Part shown: piece after piece, positions 17,200 to 25,845 of the stretch
How the letters are laid out: each line of letters begins with the position of its first letter
Numbering within the stretch: position 1 is the stretch's first letter
NCBI RefSeq assembly: GCF_004364245.1
Contig: NZ_SOAV01000002.1
Coordinates: 62,001 to 126,000 of the forward strand
Direction of reading: 5' to 3'
Source of the DNA: Streptomyces sp. BK208
GTDB taxonomy: Bacteria > Actinomycetota > Actinomycetes > Streptomycetales > Streptomycetaceae
Length of the DNA stretch: 64,000 bases
Notes under the pieces: generated by a model
The model's database searches: none
What the model was told of the DNA's origin: nothing
What the model saw: only the letters and a program-made list of their open reading frames with translations
Program-made: the position numbers and the translations under genes

Positions 17200-18062
17200 T
17201 GAGCGGGTACGGGGGCGTTCAGGGTTTCGGCGGGGGATTCGGCCCGGGGGACCCGGGTAATCCTGTCCCCATGGAGGGACCAGCGGCGCCGAACGAGCAC
17301 GAGACCGTCGGCGCCTACGCCCTCGGGATCCTCGACGACGCCGAGGCGACTGCCTTCGAGGCCCACCTCGCCACCTGCGAGTGGTGCGCCCAGCAGCTCG
17401 ACGAGCTGGCCGGCATGGAGCCGATGATGGCCGCGCTTGCGGACATGCAGGGCACCGGCACGCCCGCGCTCGCGGAGTCGCTCACCGTGAAGCCGAGCCC
17501 GCGGCTCTCGGAGAGGCTCGTCGACGAGGTCGCCGAACGCCGCGCGCGCAAGCGCCGCCGCAACTTCTACCTGGTGGGCACCGCGGCCGCGCTGATCATC
17601 GGCGGCCCGTTCGCCGCGGTGGCGACCACCGGCGGCTCGGGCGGCGGCGACGACGGCGGCGGCGGCGGACGCAAGACCGAGGCGTCGCAGCAGGCCGCGA
17701 GTCCGGCCGAGTCCGCCTTCGCCGCCATGCCGGACCGGGTCACCGCCACCGACCCGGCCACGCAGGTCAGCGCGACCGTGGCGCTGGAGAAGAAGGCCTG
17801 GGGCACCGAGACGGTGCTGGAGCTGAAGAACCTCAAGGGTCCCCAGAAGTGCTCCCTGGTCGCCGTCGGCAAGAACGGCGAGCGGGAGACCCTGTCCTCC
17901 TGGACGGTCCCCGACTGGGGCTACGGCATCCCGGACGCCACCACCGAGAAGGCCAAGAAGCCGCTCTACGTGCACGGCGGCGCCGCCTTCGAGCCCAACC
18001 AGATCTCCCACTTCGAGGTCATGACCTTCGACGGGAAGCGACTGGTGGAGGTCGACGCGTAG
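17199..18062 (+). CDS. rsuA: Zinc-binding anti-sigma factor for SigU
   Basis: 287 residues. The N-terminal anti-sigma domain contains the ZAS signature, an upstream NEHETVGAYALGIL and HLATCEWC (HxxxCxxC) near residue 60, expected to bind zinc and hold SigU. A single membrane span (about 125-146, FYLVGTAAALIIGGPFAAVATT) separates it from a glycine-rich linker and an extracytoplasmic domain (about 165-287) that may sense the signal. ATG 17199 overlaps the sigU stop by one base (TGATG), giving tight stoichiometry. Confidence 0.88.
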   Translation: MSGYGGVQGFGGGFGPGDPGNPVPMEGPAAPNEHETVGAYALGILDDAEATAFEAHLATCEWCAQQLDELAGMEPMMAALADMQGTGTPALAESLTVKPSPRLSERLVDEVAERRARKRRRNFYLVGTAAALIIGGPFAAVATTGGSGGGDDGGGGGRKTEASQQAASPAESAFAAMPDRVTATDPATQVSATVALEKKAWGTETVLELKNLKGPQKCSLVAVGKNGERETLSSWTVPDWGYGIPDATTEKAKKPLYVHGGAAFEPNQISHFEVMTFDGKRLVEVDA

Positions 18063-18092
18063 CCCGCCCTACGGGCGCGCCGTAGCTTCCGA

Positions 18093-18142
18093 GGCCCCCT
18101 TCGCGTATTTTTGACGGCTGCCCAGCACGTCAGAAGGGGGCC
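18093..18142 (+). promoter_or_regulatory. 10-bp inverted repeat that would sequester the helicase ribosome site
   Basis: GGCCCCCTTC (18093-18102) and GAAGGGGGCC (18133-18142) are perfect complements with a 30-nt spacer. The right arm is the Shine-Dalgarno of the GTG at 18145. The spacer also has TTGACG at 18111. If transcription starts before 18093, the hairpin would hide the ribosome site. Confidence 0.5.
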
Positions 18143-18144
18143 CG

Positions 18145-20472
18145 GTGGCCGCACAGGCTCAACAGGATTCAGCGGTCGACTCGGAGCACGACCCCGTACG
18201 CGGGGACTCCGCACGGGAGGACTCCGTGCGGGACCGAGAGATCAGCGTGGAACAGGAACACCTCGACCGGGTGTACCGGCGCCTGGAGGAGAAGATCCAC
18301 GAGGCGGAGTTCCTCATGCACGACGCCGCGCAGCGCGGCCACGTCGGCACCCCAGGTGCCCTGGCCGAACGCGACGCACAGGTCTTCCGGGCCGGCATCC
18401 ACCTCAACCGCCTGAACAACGAGTTCGAGGACTTCCTCTTCGGCCGTATCGACCTGCTCCTCGGCAAGGACGGCAAGAAGGGCCCGGACGGCGCGTACAC
18501 GGCGGTCGAGCCCGCGGAGGGCGCCCTCGGGCCCGACCGCACCGCCGACATCGCGGAGACCCTGCACATCGGCCGTATCGGCGTCCTCGACGAGGACTAC
18601 GCGCCGCTGGTCATCGACTGGCGGGCGCCCGCCGCCGCGCCCTTCTACCGGTCCACGCCGGTCGACCCTGGCCGGGTCGTGCGGCGCCGGGTGATCCGCT
18701 CCAAGGGGCGGCGCGTCCTCGGTGTCGAGGACGACCTGATGCGGCCCGAGGTCACCGCCCGTCTGGACGGCGAGGAACTGGCCGTCGTGGGCGACGGCGC
18801 CCTGATGGCCGCCCTCGGCCAGGCCCGCACCCACTCCATGCGGGACATCGTGGCCTCCATCCAGGCCGAGCAGGACCGGGTGATCCGCGCCCCCGCCGCC
18901 TCCGTGACCTACGTCGAGGGCGGTCCCGGCACCGGCAAGACCGCCGTCGCCCTGCACCGGGCGGCATACCTGCTCTACCAGGACCGGCGCCGCTACGCGG
19001 GCGGCATCCTGATCGTCTCGCCGACGCCGCTGCTCGTGGCGTACACCGAGGGCGTGCTGCCCTCGCTGGGCGAGGAGGGGCAGGTCGCCATCCGCGCCAT
19101 CGGCTCCCTGGTCGACGGCGCCGAGGCCACCCTGTACGACTCCCCGGCCACCGCCCGCGCCAAGGGCTCCGCCCGCATGCTGAGGGTGCTGCGCAAGGCC
19201 GCGCGCGGGGCGCTGGAGCCGGCCGACTCGCCGACCCTCCTCAGGGTCGTCGCCTTCGGGCGCCGCCTCGAACTGGAGGCCGAGGAGCTGGCAGGCATCC
19301 GGCGCACCGTCCTCGGCGGCACCGCGCCCGTCAACCTGCTGCGTCCCCGTGCCCGCCGGCTGCTGCTCGACGCCCTGTGGGAGAAGTCCGGCGCCGCGAC
19401 CCGGCACACCGACCCGGAGCTCGCCGCCGAGCTGCGCTCCTCCTTCGACGAGGACGTCAGCTCCGAGGACTCCTTCCTGGCCTTCCTCGACGCCTGGTGG
19501 CCCGAGCTGACCCCGGGTGCCGTGCTGGCGGCCATGGCGGACGAGCGGCGCCTCGGCCGCTGGGCCCGGCGGGTGCTGAACGCGGGCGAGGTCCGCAAGG
19601 TGGCGCGCTCGCTGCGGCGCGAGGGTCACTCCGTGCACGACATCGCCCTGCTCGACGAGCTCCAGGCGATCGTCGGCACGCCGGCCCGCCCCCGCAAGCG
19701 GCGCGAGCTGGACCCGCTGGACCAGCTCACCGGCCTGGAGGAGCTGATGCCGCAGCGCGAGGAGACCCAGTGGGAGCGCGCCGAGCGCCTCGCCCAGGAA
19801 CGCACCGAGTACGCGCACGTCATCGTCGACGAGGCACAGGACCTCACGCCCATGCAGTGGCGGATGGTCGGCCGCCGCGGCCGGCACGCCACCTGGACGG
19901 TCGTCGGCGACCCGGCCCAGTCCTCCTGGTCCGACCCCGACGAGGCGGCCGCCGCCCGTGACGAGGCCCTGGGCACCCGCCCGCGCCGCCGCTTCGAGCT
20001 GACCGTGAACTACCGCAACCCGGCCGAGATCGCCGAGCTGGCGGCGAAGGTACTCGCCCTCGCCATGCCCGGCTCGCACTCTCCCTCGGCCGTGCGTTCG
20101 ACCGGCGTGCGGCCGCGCTTCGCCGTGGTGTCGGACTCCCTCGCCCCGACGGTCCGCGCGGAGGCGGCCCGGCTGCTCGGCCTGGTCGACGGCACCGTCG
20201 GCGTCGTCGTCGCCATGAACCGGCGCGAGGAGGCCCGGCGCTGGCTGGCCGGACTGGGCGACCGCGTGGTGGCGCTGGGCAGCCTGGAGGCCAAGGGCCT
20301 GGAGTACGACGCCACGGTCGTCGTCTCCCCGGCCGAGATCGCCGACGAGTCGCCCGCCGGGCTGCGCGTGCTGTACGTCGCCCTCACCCGGGCCACGCAG
20401 CAGCTGACGGTCGTCTCCTGCGAGCGGGACGAGCCGGACGCCTCCGGGGTGCCGGACCTGCTGCGCGACTGA
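18145..20472 (+). CDS. helD: HelD-like UvrD-family helicase (RNA polymerase recycling factor)
   Basis: 775 residues. An N-terminal charged coiled-coil (about 30-90, QEHLDRVYRRLEEKIHEAEFLM) is characteristic of HelD, not of DNA-repair UvrD/PcrA. The superfamily-1 core follows: Walker A EGGPGTGKTAVALHRAAYLL (about 254-273), a long inserted region, DEAQDLTPMQW (about 555), GDPAQSSW, VNYRNPAEIAELA and LYVALTRATQQL. HelD proteins remove RNA polymerase from stalled complexes; some Streptomyces HelR members displace rifamycin. No rifamycin-associated inverted repeat is visible upstream. GTG 18145 has a strong AGAAGGGGG site inside an inverted repeat. Confidence 0.85.
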   Translation: MAAQAQQDSAVDSEHDPVRGDSAREDSVRDREISVEQEHLDRVYRRLEEKIHEAEFLMHDAAQRGHVGTPGALAERDAQVFRAGIHLNRLNNEFEDFLFGRIDLLLGKDGKKGPDGAYTAVEPAEGALGPDRTADIAETLHIGRIGVLDEDYAPLVIDWRAPAAAPFYRSTPVDPGRVVRRRVIRSKGRRVLGVEDDLMRPEVTARLDGEELAVVGDGALMAALGQARTHSMRDIVASIQAEQDRVIRAPAASVTYVEGGPGTGKTAVALHRAAYLLYQDRRRYAGGILIVSPTPLLVAYTEGVLPSLGEEGQVAIRAIGSLVDGAEATLYDSPATARAKGSARMLRVLRKAARGALEPADSPTLLRVVAFGRRLELEAEELAGIRRTVLGGTAPVNLLRPRARRLLLDALWEKSGAATRHTDPELAAELRSSFDEDVSSEDSFLAFLDAWWPELTPGAVLAAMADERRLGRWARRVLNAGEVRKVARSLRREGHSVHDIALLDELQAIVGTPARPRKRRELDPLDQLTGLEELMPQREETQWERAERLAQERTEYAHVIVDEAQDLTPMQWRMVGRRGRHATWTVVGDPAQSSWSDPDEAAAARDEALGTRPRRRFELTVNYRNPAEIAELAAKVLALAMPGSHSPSAVRSTGVRPRFAVVSDSLAPTVRAEAARLLGLVDGTVGVVVAMNRREEARRWLAGLGDRVVALGSLEAKGLEYDATVVVSPAEIADESPAGLRVLYVALTRATQQLTVVSCERDEPDASGVPDLLRD

Positions 20473-20477
20473 GCGCG

Positions 20478-20500
20478 CCCGGGCCGGTCACCGGCCCGGG
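20478..20500 (+). terminator. Hairpin after helD
   Basis: Perfect 10-bp stem CCCGGGCCGG / CCGGCCCGGG with loop TCA, 6 bases after the helD stop. Confidence 0.7.
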
Positions 20501-20506
20501 AACGTG

Positions 20507-20542
20507 CGGGAGGCCCGCGCCGTCCTCGGCGCGGGCCTCCCG
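20507..20542. terminator. Strong bidirectional hairpin between helD and the minus-strand RNA
   Basis: Perfect 16-bp stem (20507-20522 with 20527-20542) and a TCCT loop. Read on the plus strand it backs up helD termination; read on the minus strand it would end the small RNA that starts near 20644. Confidence 0.8.
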
Positions 20543-20644
20543 CTCTCGTCTGAGTGGCACCGACCCGCCATGCTCGCCTCGCGGCAAGTGGTCGCTCGTA
20601 GCGACGATGGTTGGGCCCGGGGGCTTGGATCGAGCCGGTGCCAC
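20507..20644 (-). ncRNA. Candidate structured small RNA, antisense-oriented between helD and malic enzyme
   Basis: On the minus strand TTGCCT (20676-20671), 16 bases, then TACCTT (20654-20649) form a good sigma-HrdB-type promoter. About 5-7 nt later the predicted RNA begins with GTGGCACCG, which pairs perfectly (9 bp) with CGGTGCCAC (plus-strand positions 20554-20562 and 20636-20644). Inside is a perfect hairpin GTCGCT-ACG-AGCGAC (20590-20604). The transcript would end at the 16-bp hairpin 20542-20507. No ORF with codon bias lies on that strand. Promoter, closing stem and terminator are in register. I do not recognise an Rfam family. Confidence 0.6.
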
Positions 20645-20792
20645 GTCCAAGGTAACAAACGATCCCCGCAAGGCAATTCCCGTCCCGCGGGTTCCTTCGG
20701 CGGTCTCCCGGCCGGTCTCCCGGCCGCACCGGGTTCCCCCTTCCCCCGACGGGCTGTTTCTCGTATGGTGGAAGTCGTTTTCCGAAAGCGGA

Positions 20793-20809
20793 GCGAACAA
20801 AAAGTTCGC
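20793..20809 (+). promoter_or_regulatory. Inverted repeat in the malic enzyme leader
   Basis: GCGAAC-AAAAA-GTTCGC, a 6-bp stem with an A5 loop or a 17-bp operator, 90 bp before the malic enzyme start. It resembles a LexA box but with a 5-base, not 4-base, spacer. The rest of 20645-20898 holds no gene that I can see. Confidence 0.4.
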
Positions 20810-20898
20810 AATCCGGGGCGGCTACCGCGTACCGAGTGGTAGGTGCGACGATCGGACGGCACAACCCAGTTACACGGTGAAAGCAGAGGAAGTCGGCC

Positions 20899-22314
20899 AT
20901 GGCAACGGCGCCCAGCGTCTCCTACTCGATGACGGTCCGGCTGGAGGTGCCCGCGGGCGGAACCGCCGTCTCGCAGCTCACCACCGCGGTGGAGTCCGCC
21001 GGCGGCTCGGTCACCGGCCTCGACGTCACGGCCTCGGGCCACGACAAGCTCCGGATCGACGTCACCATCGCGGCCGGCTCGACGGCCCACGCCGACGAGA
21101 TCGTGGAGCAGCTGCGCGGCATCGAGGGCGTCAGCCTCGGCAAGGTCTCCGACCGCACGTTCCTCATGCACCTCGGCGGCAAGATCGAGATGGCGTCCAA
21201 GCACCCCATCCGCAACCGCGACGACCTGTCCATGGTCTACACGCCGGGCGTGGCCCGCGTCTGCATGGCGATCGCCGAGAACCCCGAGGACGCCCGCCGC
21301 CTGACCATCAAGCGCAACTCCGTTGCGGTCGTGACGGACGGCTCCGCCGTCCTCGGCCTCGGCAACATCGGCCCGAAGGCCGCGCTGCCGGTGATGGAGG
21401 GCAAGGCGGCCCTGTTCAAGCGGTTCGCCGGCATCGACGCCTGGCCGATCTGCCTGGACACCCAGGACAGCGACGCGATCGTCGAGATCGTCAAGGCCAT
21501 CGCCCCGGGCTTCGCCGGCATCAACCTGGAGGACATCTCCGCGCCGCGCTGCTTCGAGATCGAGGCCCGGCTGCGCGAGGCCCTCGACATCCCGGTCTTC
21601 CACGACGACCAGCACGGCACCGCCATCGTCGTCCTCGCCGCGCTGACCAACGCGCTGCGCGTGGTGGACAAGCCGATCGAGAACGTACGGGTCGTCATGT
21701 CCGGCGCCGGCGCGGCCGGTACCGCCATCCTGAAGCTGCTGCTGGCCGCGGGCGTCAAGAACGCCGTCGTCGCCGACATCCACGGCGTGGTGCACGCCGG
21801 CCGTGCCGACCTGGTCGACGCCGCCCCGCAGTCGGCGCTGCGCTGGATCGCCGACAACACCAACCCCGAGGGCCTCACCGGCACCCTCAAGGAGGCCGTG
21901 CACGGCGCGGACGTCTTCATCGGCGTCTCCGCCCCCAACGTCCTCGACGGCGAGGACGTGGCCGCCATGGCCGACGGTGCGATCGTGTTCGCGCTCGCGA
22001 ACCCGGACCCCGAGGTCGACCCGGCGATCGCCCGTGAGACGGCCGCGGTCGTGGCCACCGGCCGGTCGGACTTCCCGAACCAGATCAACAACGTGCTGGT
22101 CTTCCCGGGTGTCTTCCGCGGTCTGCTGGACGCCCAGTCCCGCACCGTCAACACCGAGATGATGCTCGCCGCCGCCCACGCGCTCGCCAACGTGGTGACC
22201 GAGGACGAGATCAACCCGAACTACATCATTCCCAGCGTCTTCAACGACAAGGTCGCCGGTGCCGTCGCGGGCGCCGTCCGGGAGGCGGCGAAGGCCGCCG
22301 GCGCGGTGGCGTAG
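20899..22314 (+). CDS. NAD-dependent malic enzyme with N-terminal ACT domain
   Basis: 471 residues; oxidative decarboxylation of malate to pyruvate, supplying acetyl-CoA precursors. The N-terminal ~75 residues ([20 protein letters not shown]...) form an ACT-like regulatory domain common in actinobacterial malic enzymes. The malic N-domain has the YTPGVARVC motif with the catalytic tyrosine (near 114) and the lysine in [20 protein letters not shown]. The metal site is [14 protein letters not shown], then [11 protein letters not shown]. The NAD-binding GAGAAGTAI motif is near 273. ATG 20899 has a GAGGAAG site. Monocistronic; ended by the hairpin at 22333-22376. Confidence 0.93.
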   Translation: MATAPSVSYSMTVRLEVPAGGTAVSQLTTAVESAGGSVTGLDVTASGHDKLRIDVTIAAGSTAHADEIVEQLRGIEGVSLGKVSDRTFLMHLGGKIEMASKHPIRNRDDLSMVYTPGVARVCMAIAENPEDARRLTIKRNSVAVVTDGSAVLGLGNIGPKAALPVMEGKAALFKRFAGIDAWPICLDTQDSDAIVEIVKAIAPGFAGINLEDISAPRCFEIEARLREALDIPVFHDDQHGTAIVVLAALTNALRVVDKPIENVRVVMSGAGAAGTAILKLLLAAGVKNAVVADIHGVVHAGRADLVDAAPQSALRWIADNTNPEGLTGTLKEAVHGADVFIGVSAPNVLDGEDVAAMADGAIVFALANPDPEVDPAIARETAAVVATGRSDFPNQINNVLVFPGVFRGLLDAQSRTVNTEMMLAAAHALANVVTEDEINPNYIIPSVFNDKVAGAVAGAVREAAKAAGAVA

Positions 22315-22332
22315 GTTCCCCCGCTCGGGGAA

Positions 22333-22376
22333 GGCGGCCCGTGGCGTGGTGGTGAGGATCACCACGGCGGGCCGCC
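22333..22376 (+). terminator. Terminator after malic enzyme
   Basis: GGCGGCCCG (22333-22341) pairs with CGGGCCGCC (22368-22376), with further partial pairing inside (GTGGT/ATCAC), 18 bases after the stop. Confidence 0.75.
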
Positions 22377-22666
22377 CCTCCGGCGCGTCGCGGGATGCCG
22401 GGCCTCGGGTCGCCCTCTAGGGTTGCGCAAGGCTCAGGCCCTCTCGGCGTGTGACTCCCAAGGGTGTTCTCACGACTCCTGGGGGTGCCGGATTGGCTTT
22501 ACCGCCGCAGGTGGAGGCAGGATGCCTCCCTGGGCGCGAGGGTCTGACGACCGACCCGGGTCCGGGGAATGTCAGAGGGCCCTGGCAGCATCGGCATCGC
22601 TGTGCCCAACATGCGGCTCCGCCGCGTGGCACGCCTCAACGGCAAGTAGAACACGGGAGTAACAAC
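22377..22666 (+). promoter_or_regulatory. hupA upstream region
   Basis: About 290 bp without a recognisable gene. It contains a possible -35 TTGCGC at 22423 without a convincing -10 and a 6-bp hairpin GGAGGC-AGGAT-GCCTCC at 22513-22529. The GGGAG ribosome site before the ATG at 22667 is clear. The length suggests a long leader or several promoters for the abundant HU protein. Confidence 0.4.
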
Positions 22667-22948
22667 ATGAACCGCAGTGAGCTGGTGGCCGCGCTGGCCG
22701 ACCGCGCCGAGGTGACCCGCAAGGACGCCGACGCCGTGCTGGCCGCGTTCGCCGAGGTTGTCGGCGACATCGTCTCCAAGGGCGACGAGAAGGTCACCAT
22801 CCCCGGCTTCCTGACCTTCGAGCGCACCCACCGTGCCGCTCGCACCGCCCGCAACCCGCAGACCGGCGAGCCGATCCAGATTCCGGCCGGCTACAGCGTC
22901 AAGGTCTCCGCGGGCTCCAAGCTCAAGGAAGCCGCCAAGGGCAAGTAA
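22667..22948 (+). CDS. hupA: HU-family nucleoid protein HupA
   Basis: 93 residues, the complete short HU form: MNRSELVAALADRAEVTRKDADAVLAAF helices, the VTIPGFLTFERTHRAARTARNPQTGEP beta-arm and the C-terminal VSAGSKLKEAAKGK. Dimeric DNA-bending protein of vegetative hyphae. It lacks the lysine-rich C-terminal extension of the spore HupS, so it is the HupA type. ATG 22667 follows CACGGGAGTAACAAC. Convergent with murA through a perfect 21-bp stem terminator. Confidence 0.96.
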   Translation: MNRSELVAALADRAEVTRKDADAVLAAFAEVVGDIVSKGDEKVTIPGFLTFERTHRAARTARNPQTGEPIQIPAGYSVKVSAGSKLKEAAKGK

Positions 22949-23029
22949 GCGCGTAGGCGCTCCGCTGTGAGCGCCGGGGGCTGTGCGGACCGTTCGGTCG
23001 GGCTGCGGTCGTTTCGCGGCCGCGGACCG

Positions 23030-23099
23030 GTTGTGGCTGGTCGCGCCCGCGCGGCGGAGCCGCACGTCGACACAGCCCCGCGCCCCTCTCGGGGCGCTC
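23030..23099 (+). repeat. Dispersed Streptomyces intergenic repeat, copy A
   Basis: About 70 bp, TTGTGGCTGGTCGCGCCCGC... through GCCCCGCGCCCCTCTCGGGGCGC, downstream of hupA. A near-identical copy lies at 27234-27304, inside the 5' end of a permease gene. Confidence 0.8.
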
Positions 23100-23106
23100 G
23101 ACGCAA

Positions 23107-23152
23107 CGCCAGTGGGGCGGTCACCCGAGTCCGGGTGACCGCCCCACTGGCG
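23107..23152. terminator. Bidirectional terminator between hupA and murA
   Basis: Perfect 21-bp stem (23107-23127 with 23132-23152) and an AGTC loop, between two convergent genes. It is 13 bp from the murA stop. Confidence 0.9.
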
Positions 23153-23165
23153 TGTCCGGAGGTGT

Positions 23166-24512
23166 CTAGCCCAGGGCCTTGCCCGGGAGTTCCACCTTCG
23201 CGCCCAGCTCGACGAGCTTGTCCATGAAGTTCTCGTAGCCGCGGTTGATCAGATCGATGCCGTGGACCCGGGAGGTGCCCTGGGCCGCGAGGGCGGCGAT
23301 CAGGTACGAGAAGCCGCCGCGCAGGTCCGGGATGACCAGGTCGGCGCCCTCCAGCTTGGTCGGTCCGGAGACCACGGCCGAGTGCAGGAAGTTGCGCTGG
23401 CCGAAGCGGCAGTCGGAGCCGCCCAGGCACTCGCGGTAGAGCTGGATGTGGGCGCCCATCTGGTTGAGCGCCGAGGTGAAGCCGAGCCGGGACTCGTAGA
23501 CCGTCTCGTGGACGATGGACAGGCCCGTGGCCTGCGTCAGGGCGACCACCAGGGGCTGCTGCCAGTCCGTCTGGAAGCCGGGGTGCACGTCCGTCTCCAG
23601 GGCGATGGACTTCAGCCGGCCGCCCGGGTGCCAGAACCGGATGCCCTCGTCGTCGATCTCGAAGGCGCCACCCACCTTCCGGAAGGTGTTCAGGAACGTC
23701 ATCATCGAGCGCTGCTGGGCGCCGCGGACATAGACGTTGCCCTCGGTGGCCAGCGCCGCGGAGGCCCAGGAGGCCGCCTCCAGGCGGTCCGAGAGGGCGC
23801 GGTGGGTGTAACCGCCCAGCTCGTCCACGCCGGTGACGCGGATCGTGCGGTCGGTGTCCATGGCGATGATCGCGCCCATTTTCTGCAGGACGCAGATCAG
23901 GTCCTCGATCTCCGGTTCCACGGCCGCGTTGGACAGCTCCGTGACGCCCTCGGCGAGCACGGCCGTCAGCAGGACCTGCTCGGTCGCGCCGACGGACGGG
24001 TACGGCAGCCGGATCTTCGTGCCGCGCAGCCGCTGCGGGGCCTCCAGGTACTGGCCGTCCGCCCGCTTCTCGATCTTCGCGCCGAACTGCCGCAGCACCT
24101 CGAAGTGGAAGTCGATGGGCCGGCCCCCGATGTCGCAGCCGCCCAGACCCGGGATGAAGGCGTGCCCGAGGCGGTGCAGCAGCGGGCCGCAGAACAGGAT
24201 CGGGATGCGCGACGAGCCCGCGTGGGCATCGATGTCGGCGACGTTCGCGCTCTCCACATGGGAAGGGTCCATCACCAGCTCGCCGGGCTCCTCGCCCGGG
24301 CGGACGGTCACCCCGTGCAGCTGCAGCAGTCCGCGTACGACCCGCACGTCGCGGATGTCCGGCACATTGCGCAGCCGGCTCGGCGCACTGCCCAGCAGGG
24401 CGGCCACCATGGCCTTCGGCACGAGGTTCTTCGCACCGCGAACCCGGATCTCGCCCTCCAGCGGGGTTCCGCCGTGGACAAGCAGTACGTCATCAGCGCC
24501 GTTGACGGTCAT
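23166..24512 (-). CDS. murA: UDP-N-acetylglucosamine 1-carboxyvinyltransferase MurA
   Basis: 448 residues; first committed step of peptidoglycan synthesis (enolpyruvyl transfer from PEP to UDP-GlcNAc) in the cytoplasm. The active-site loop reads PGLGGCDIGGRP with the cysteine at about 126, so the enzyme is of the fosfomycin-sensitive Cys type and not the Asp type of mycobacteria. Other marks are GAKN near residue 26, PSVGATEQVLLTAVLAEG and TDWQQPLVVALTQA. GTPLEGEIRVRGAKNLV gives the N terminus. Monocistronic; divergent from the YqgE gene across 224 bp. Confidence 0.95.
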   Translation of the reverse strand: MTVNGADDVLLVHGGTPLEGEIRVRGAKNLVPKAMVAALLGSAPSRLRNVPDIRDVRVVRGLLQLHGVTVRPGEEPGELVMDPSHVESANVADIDAHAGSSRIPILFCGPLLHRLGHAFIPGLGGCDIGGRPIDFHFEVLRQFGAKIEKRADGQYLEAPQRLRGTKIRLPYPSVGATEQVLLTAVLAEGVTELSNAAVEPEIEDLICVLQKMGAIIAMDTDRTIRVTGVDELGGYTHRALSDRLEAASWASAALATEGNVYVRGAQQRSMMTFLNTFRKVGGAFEIDDEGIRFWHPGGRLKSIALETDVHPGFQTDWQQPLVVALTQATGLSIVHETVYESRLGFTSALNQMGAHIQLYRECLGGSDCRFGQRNFLHSAVVSGPTKLEGADLVIPDLRGGFSYLIAALAAQGTSRVHGIDLINRGYENFMDKLVELGAKVELPGKALG

Positions 24513-24736
24513 GAATCTCGCGTTCCGTGGGGTTGGGCAGGGGCCAGAAGGGAAAGGGTAATCGTCTTGTACCCCCCTTCATGGCGCCTGTGCACGGTCG
24601 GGCAACGTCATGGATTTGTCACAACACGCGGTGTTCACCGGCGCGTACAGGGGGTCACGACCGGGCGGCGTGCGCGGGTGCGTGTTCACCCCCGTGCCTC
24701 CGATTGCCTCCCCACGGGAGGGGAACATGCGGGATC

Positions 24737-25318
24737 ATGTCTGGCATGACCGAGGTGTCCTCGCTCACGGGGCGGCTGCTCGTGGCCACACCCGCCCTGG
24801 CGGACCCGAACTTCGAGCGTGCGGTGGTGCTCCTCCTCGACCACGACGAGGAGGGCTCCCTCGGTGTCGTCCTCAACCGGCCCACGCCGGTCGACGTGGG
24901 CGACATCCTGGAGGACTGGGCGGACCTGGCCGGCGAGCCCGGTGTCGTCTTCCAGGGCGGCCCGGTCTCGCTGGACTCGGCCCTCGGCGTCGCCGTCGTC
25001 CCCGGCGGGGCGTCCGGGGAGCGGGCGCCGCTGGGCTGGCGGCGGGTGCACGGCGCGATCGGCCTGGTGGACCTGGAGGCGCCCCCGGAGCTGCTGGCGT
25101 CCGCCCTGGGCGCCCTGCGGATCTTCGCCGGGTACGCGGGCTGGGGACCGGGCCAGCTGGAGGACGAGCTGACCGAGGGCGCCTGGTACGTGGTCGAGTC
25201 CGAGCCGGGCGACGTGTCCTCGCCGTTCCCCGAGAGACTCTGGCGCGAGGTGCTGCGCCGTCAGCGGGGCGACCTGGCGATGGTGGCGACCTACCCGGAC
25301 GACCCGTCGCTCAACTGA
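24737..25318 (+). CDS. YqgE/AlgH family protein (DUF179)
   Basis: 193 residues. Conserved family blocks are LTGRLLVATPALADPNFERAVVLLLDHDEEGSLGVVLNRP, FQGGPV and FAGYAGWGPGQLEDEL. The molecular function of the family is unknown; Pseudomonas AlgH influences alginate and other regulation. Start at ATG 24737 (MSGMTEVSS), with 24746 as an alternative; GGGAGGGG lies 13 bp upstream of the first. The DUF3039 gene follows 30 bp later but appears to have its own -10 box. Confidence 0.88.
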   Translation: MSGMTEVSSLTGRLLVATPALADPNFERAVVLLLDHDEEGSLGVVLNRPTPVDVGDILEDWADLAGEPGVVFQGGPVSLDSALGVAVVPGGASGERAPLGWRRVHGAIGLVDLEAPPELLASALGALRIFAGYAGWGPGQLEDELTEGAWYVVESEPGDVSSPFPERLWREVLRRQRGDLAMVATYPDDPSLN

Positions 25319-25348
25319 AGCGTGTGAGCTTCAGTACCCTTGGCGGTT

Positions 25349-25633
25349 ATGAGCACTCTCGAGCCCGAGCGCGGGACAGGTACGGGAACCCTCGTCGAGC
25401 CGACGCCGCAGACGTCCCACGGCGACGGCGATCACGAGCGCTTCGCGCATTACGTCCAGAAGGACAAGATCATGGCGAGCGCCCTCGACGGCACGCCCGT
25501 CGTGGCGCTGTGCGGCAAGGTCTGGGTGCCGGGCCGTGACCCGAAGAAGTATCCCGTCTGCCCCATGTGCAAGGAGATCTACGAGTCCATGAGCGGCGGC
25601 GGGGACGAGGGCAAGGGCGGCGACAAGAAGTAG
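25349..25633 (+). CDS. DUF3039 small zinc-ribbon-like protein
   Basis: 94 residues. The core HERFAHYVQKDKIMASALDGTPVVALCGKVWVPGRDPKKYPVCPMCKEIYE carries three cysteines in C...CPMC spacing that could bind a metal. This actinobacterial family has no known function. A -10-like TACCCT (25335-25340) sits 8 bp before the ATG and there is no ribosome site, which suggests a leaderless mRNA. Confidence 0.85.
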   Translation: MSTLEPERGTGTGTLVEPTPQTSHGDGDHERFAHYVQKDKIMASALDGTPVVALCGKVWVPGRDPKKYPVCPMCKEIYESMSGGGDEGKGGDKK

Positions 25634-25771
25634 ACGCCGGGCGGCGGGCGCCGACGACCGACGCCGCTGCCCGTACGGCCCTTTCGGAACGTCCCGAAGG
25701 CCCCCGGAGTGTGCCCGCGCACACTCCGGGGGCCTTCGTGCGTCCCGGGCGGGTGCGCGAACCGGTCACGA

Positions 25772-25787
25772 ACTGGTTCAGACCTCT
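25772..25787 (+). promoter_or_regulatory. DasR-type operator (dre) before the aminosugar transporter
   Basis: ACTGGTTCAGACCTCT matches the DasR consensus ACTGGTCTAGACCA(G/C)T at about 13 of 16 positions. It adjoins a probable promoter, TTGTGG (25787-25792)-N18-TACTCT (25811-25816). It is upstream of a sugar ABC transporter and hexosaminidase, which fits GlcNAc/chitin control. Confidence 0.6.
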
Positions 25788-25845
25788 TGTGGACGTGTTC
25801 CTGTACTCCCTACTCTCCTGGGTGTTGTGCAGAGCGAAACCGTCA

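Noticed and set aside
18063..18144. Rifamycin-associated element before the HelD-like gene
   Set aside because: No GGGGCTTGC...GCAAGCCCC-type inverted repeat is present; the repeat seen has a different sequence and spacing.
20793..20809. LexA (SOS) box before malic enzyme
   Set aside because: GAAC-AAAAA-GTTC has a five-base spacer; the Gram-positive LexA box has four, and the gene is not a DNA-damage gene.
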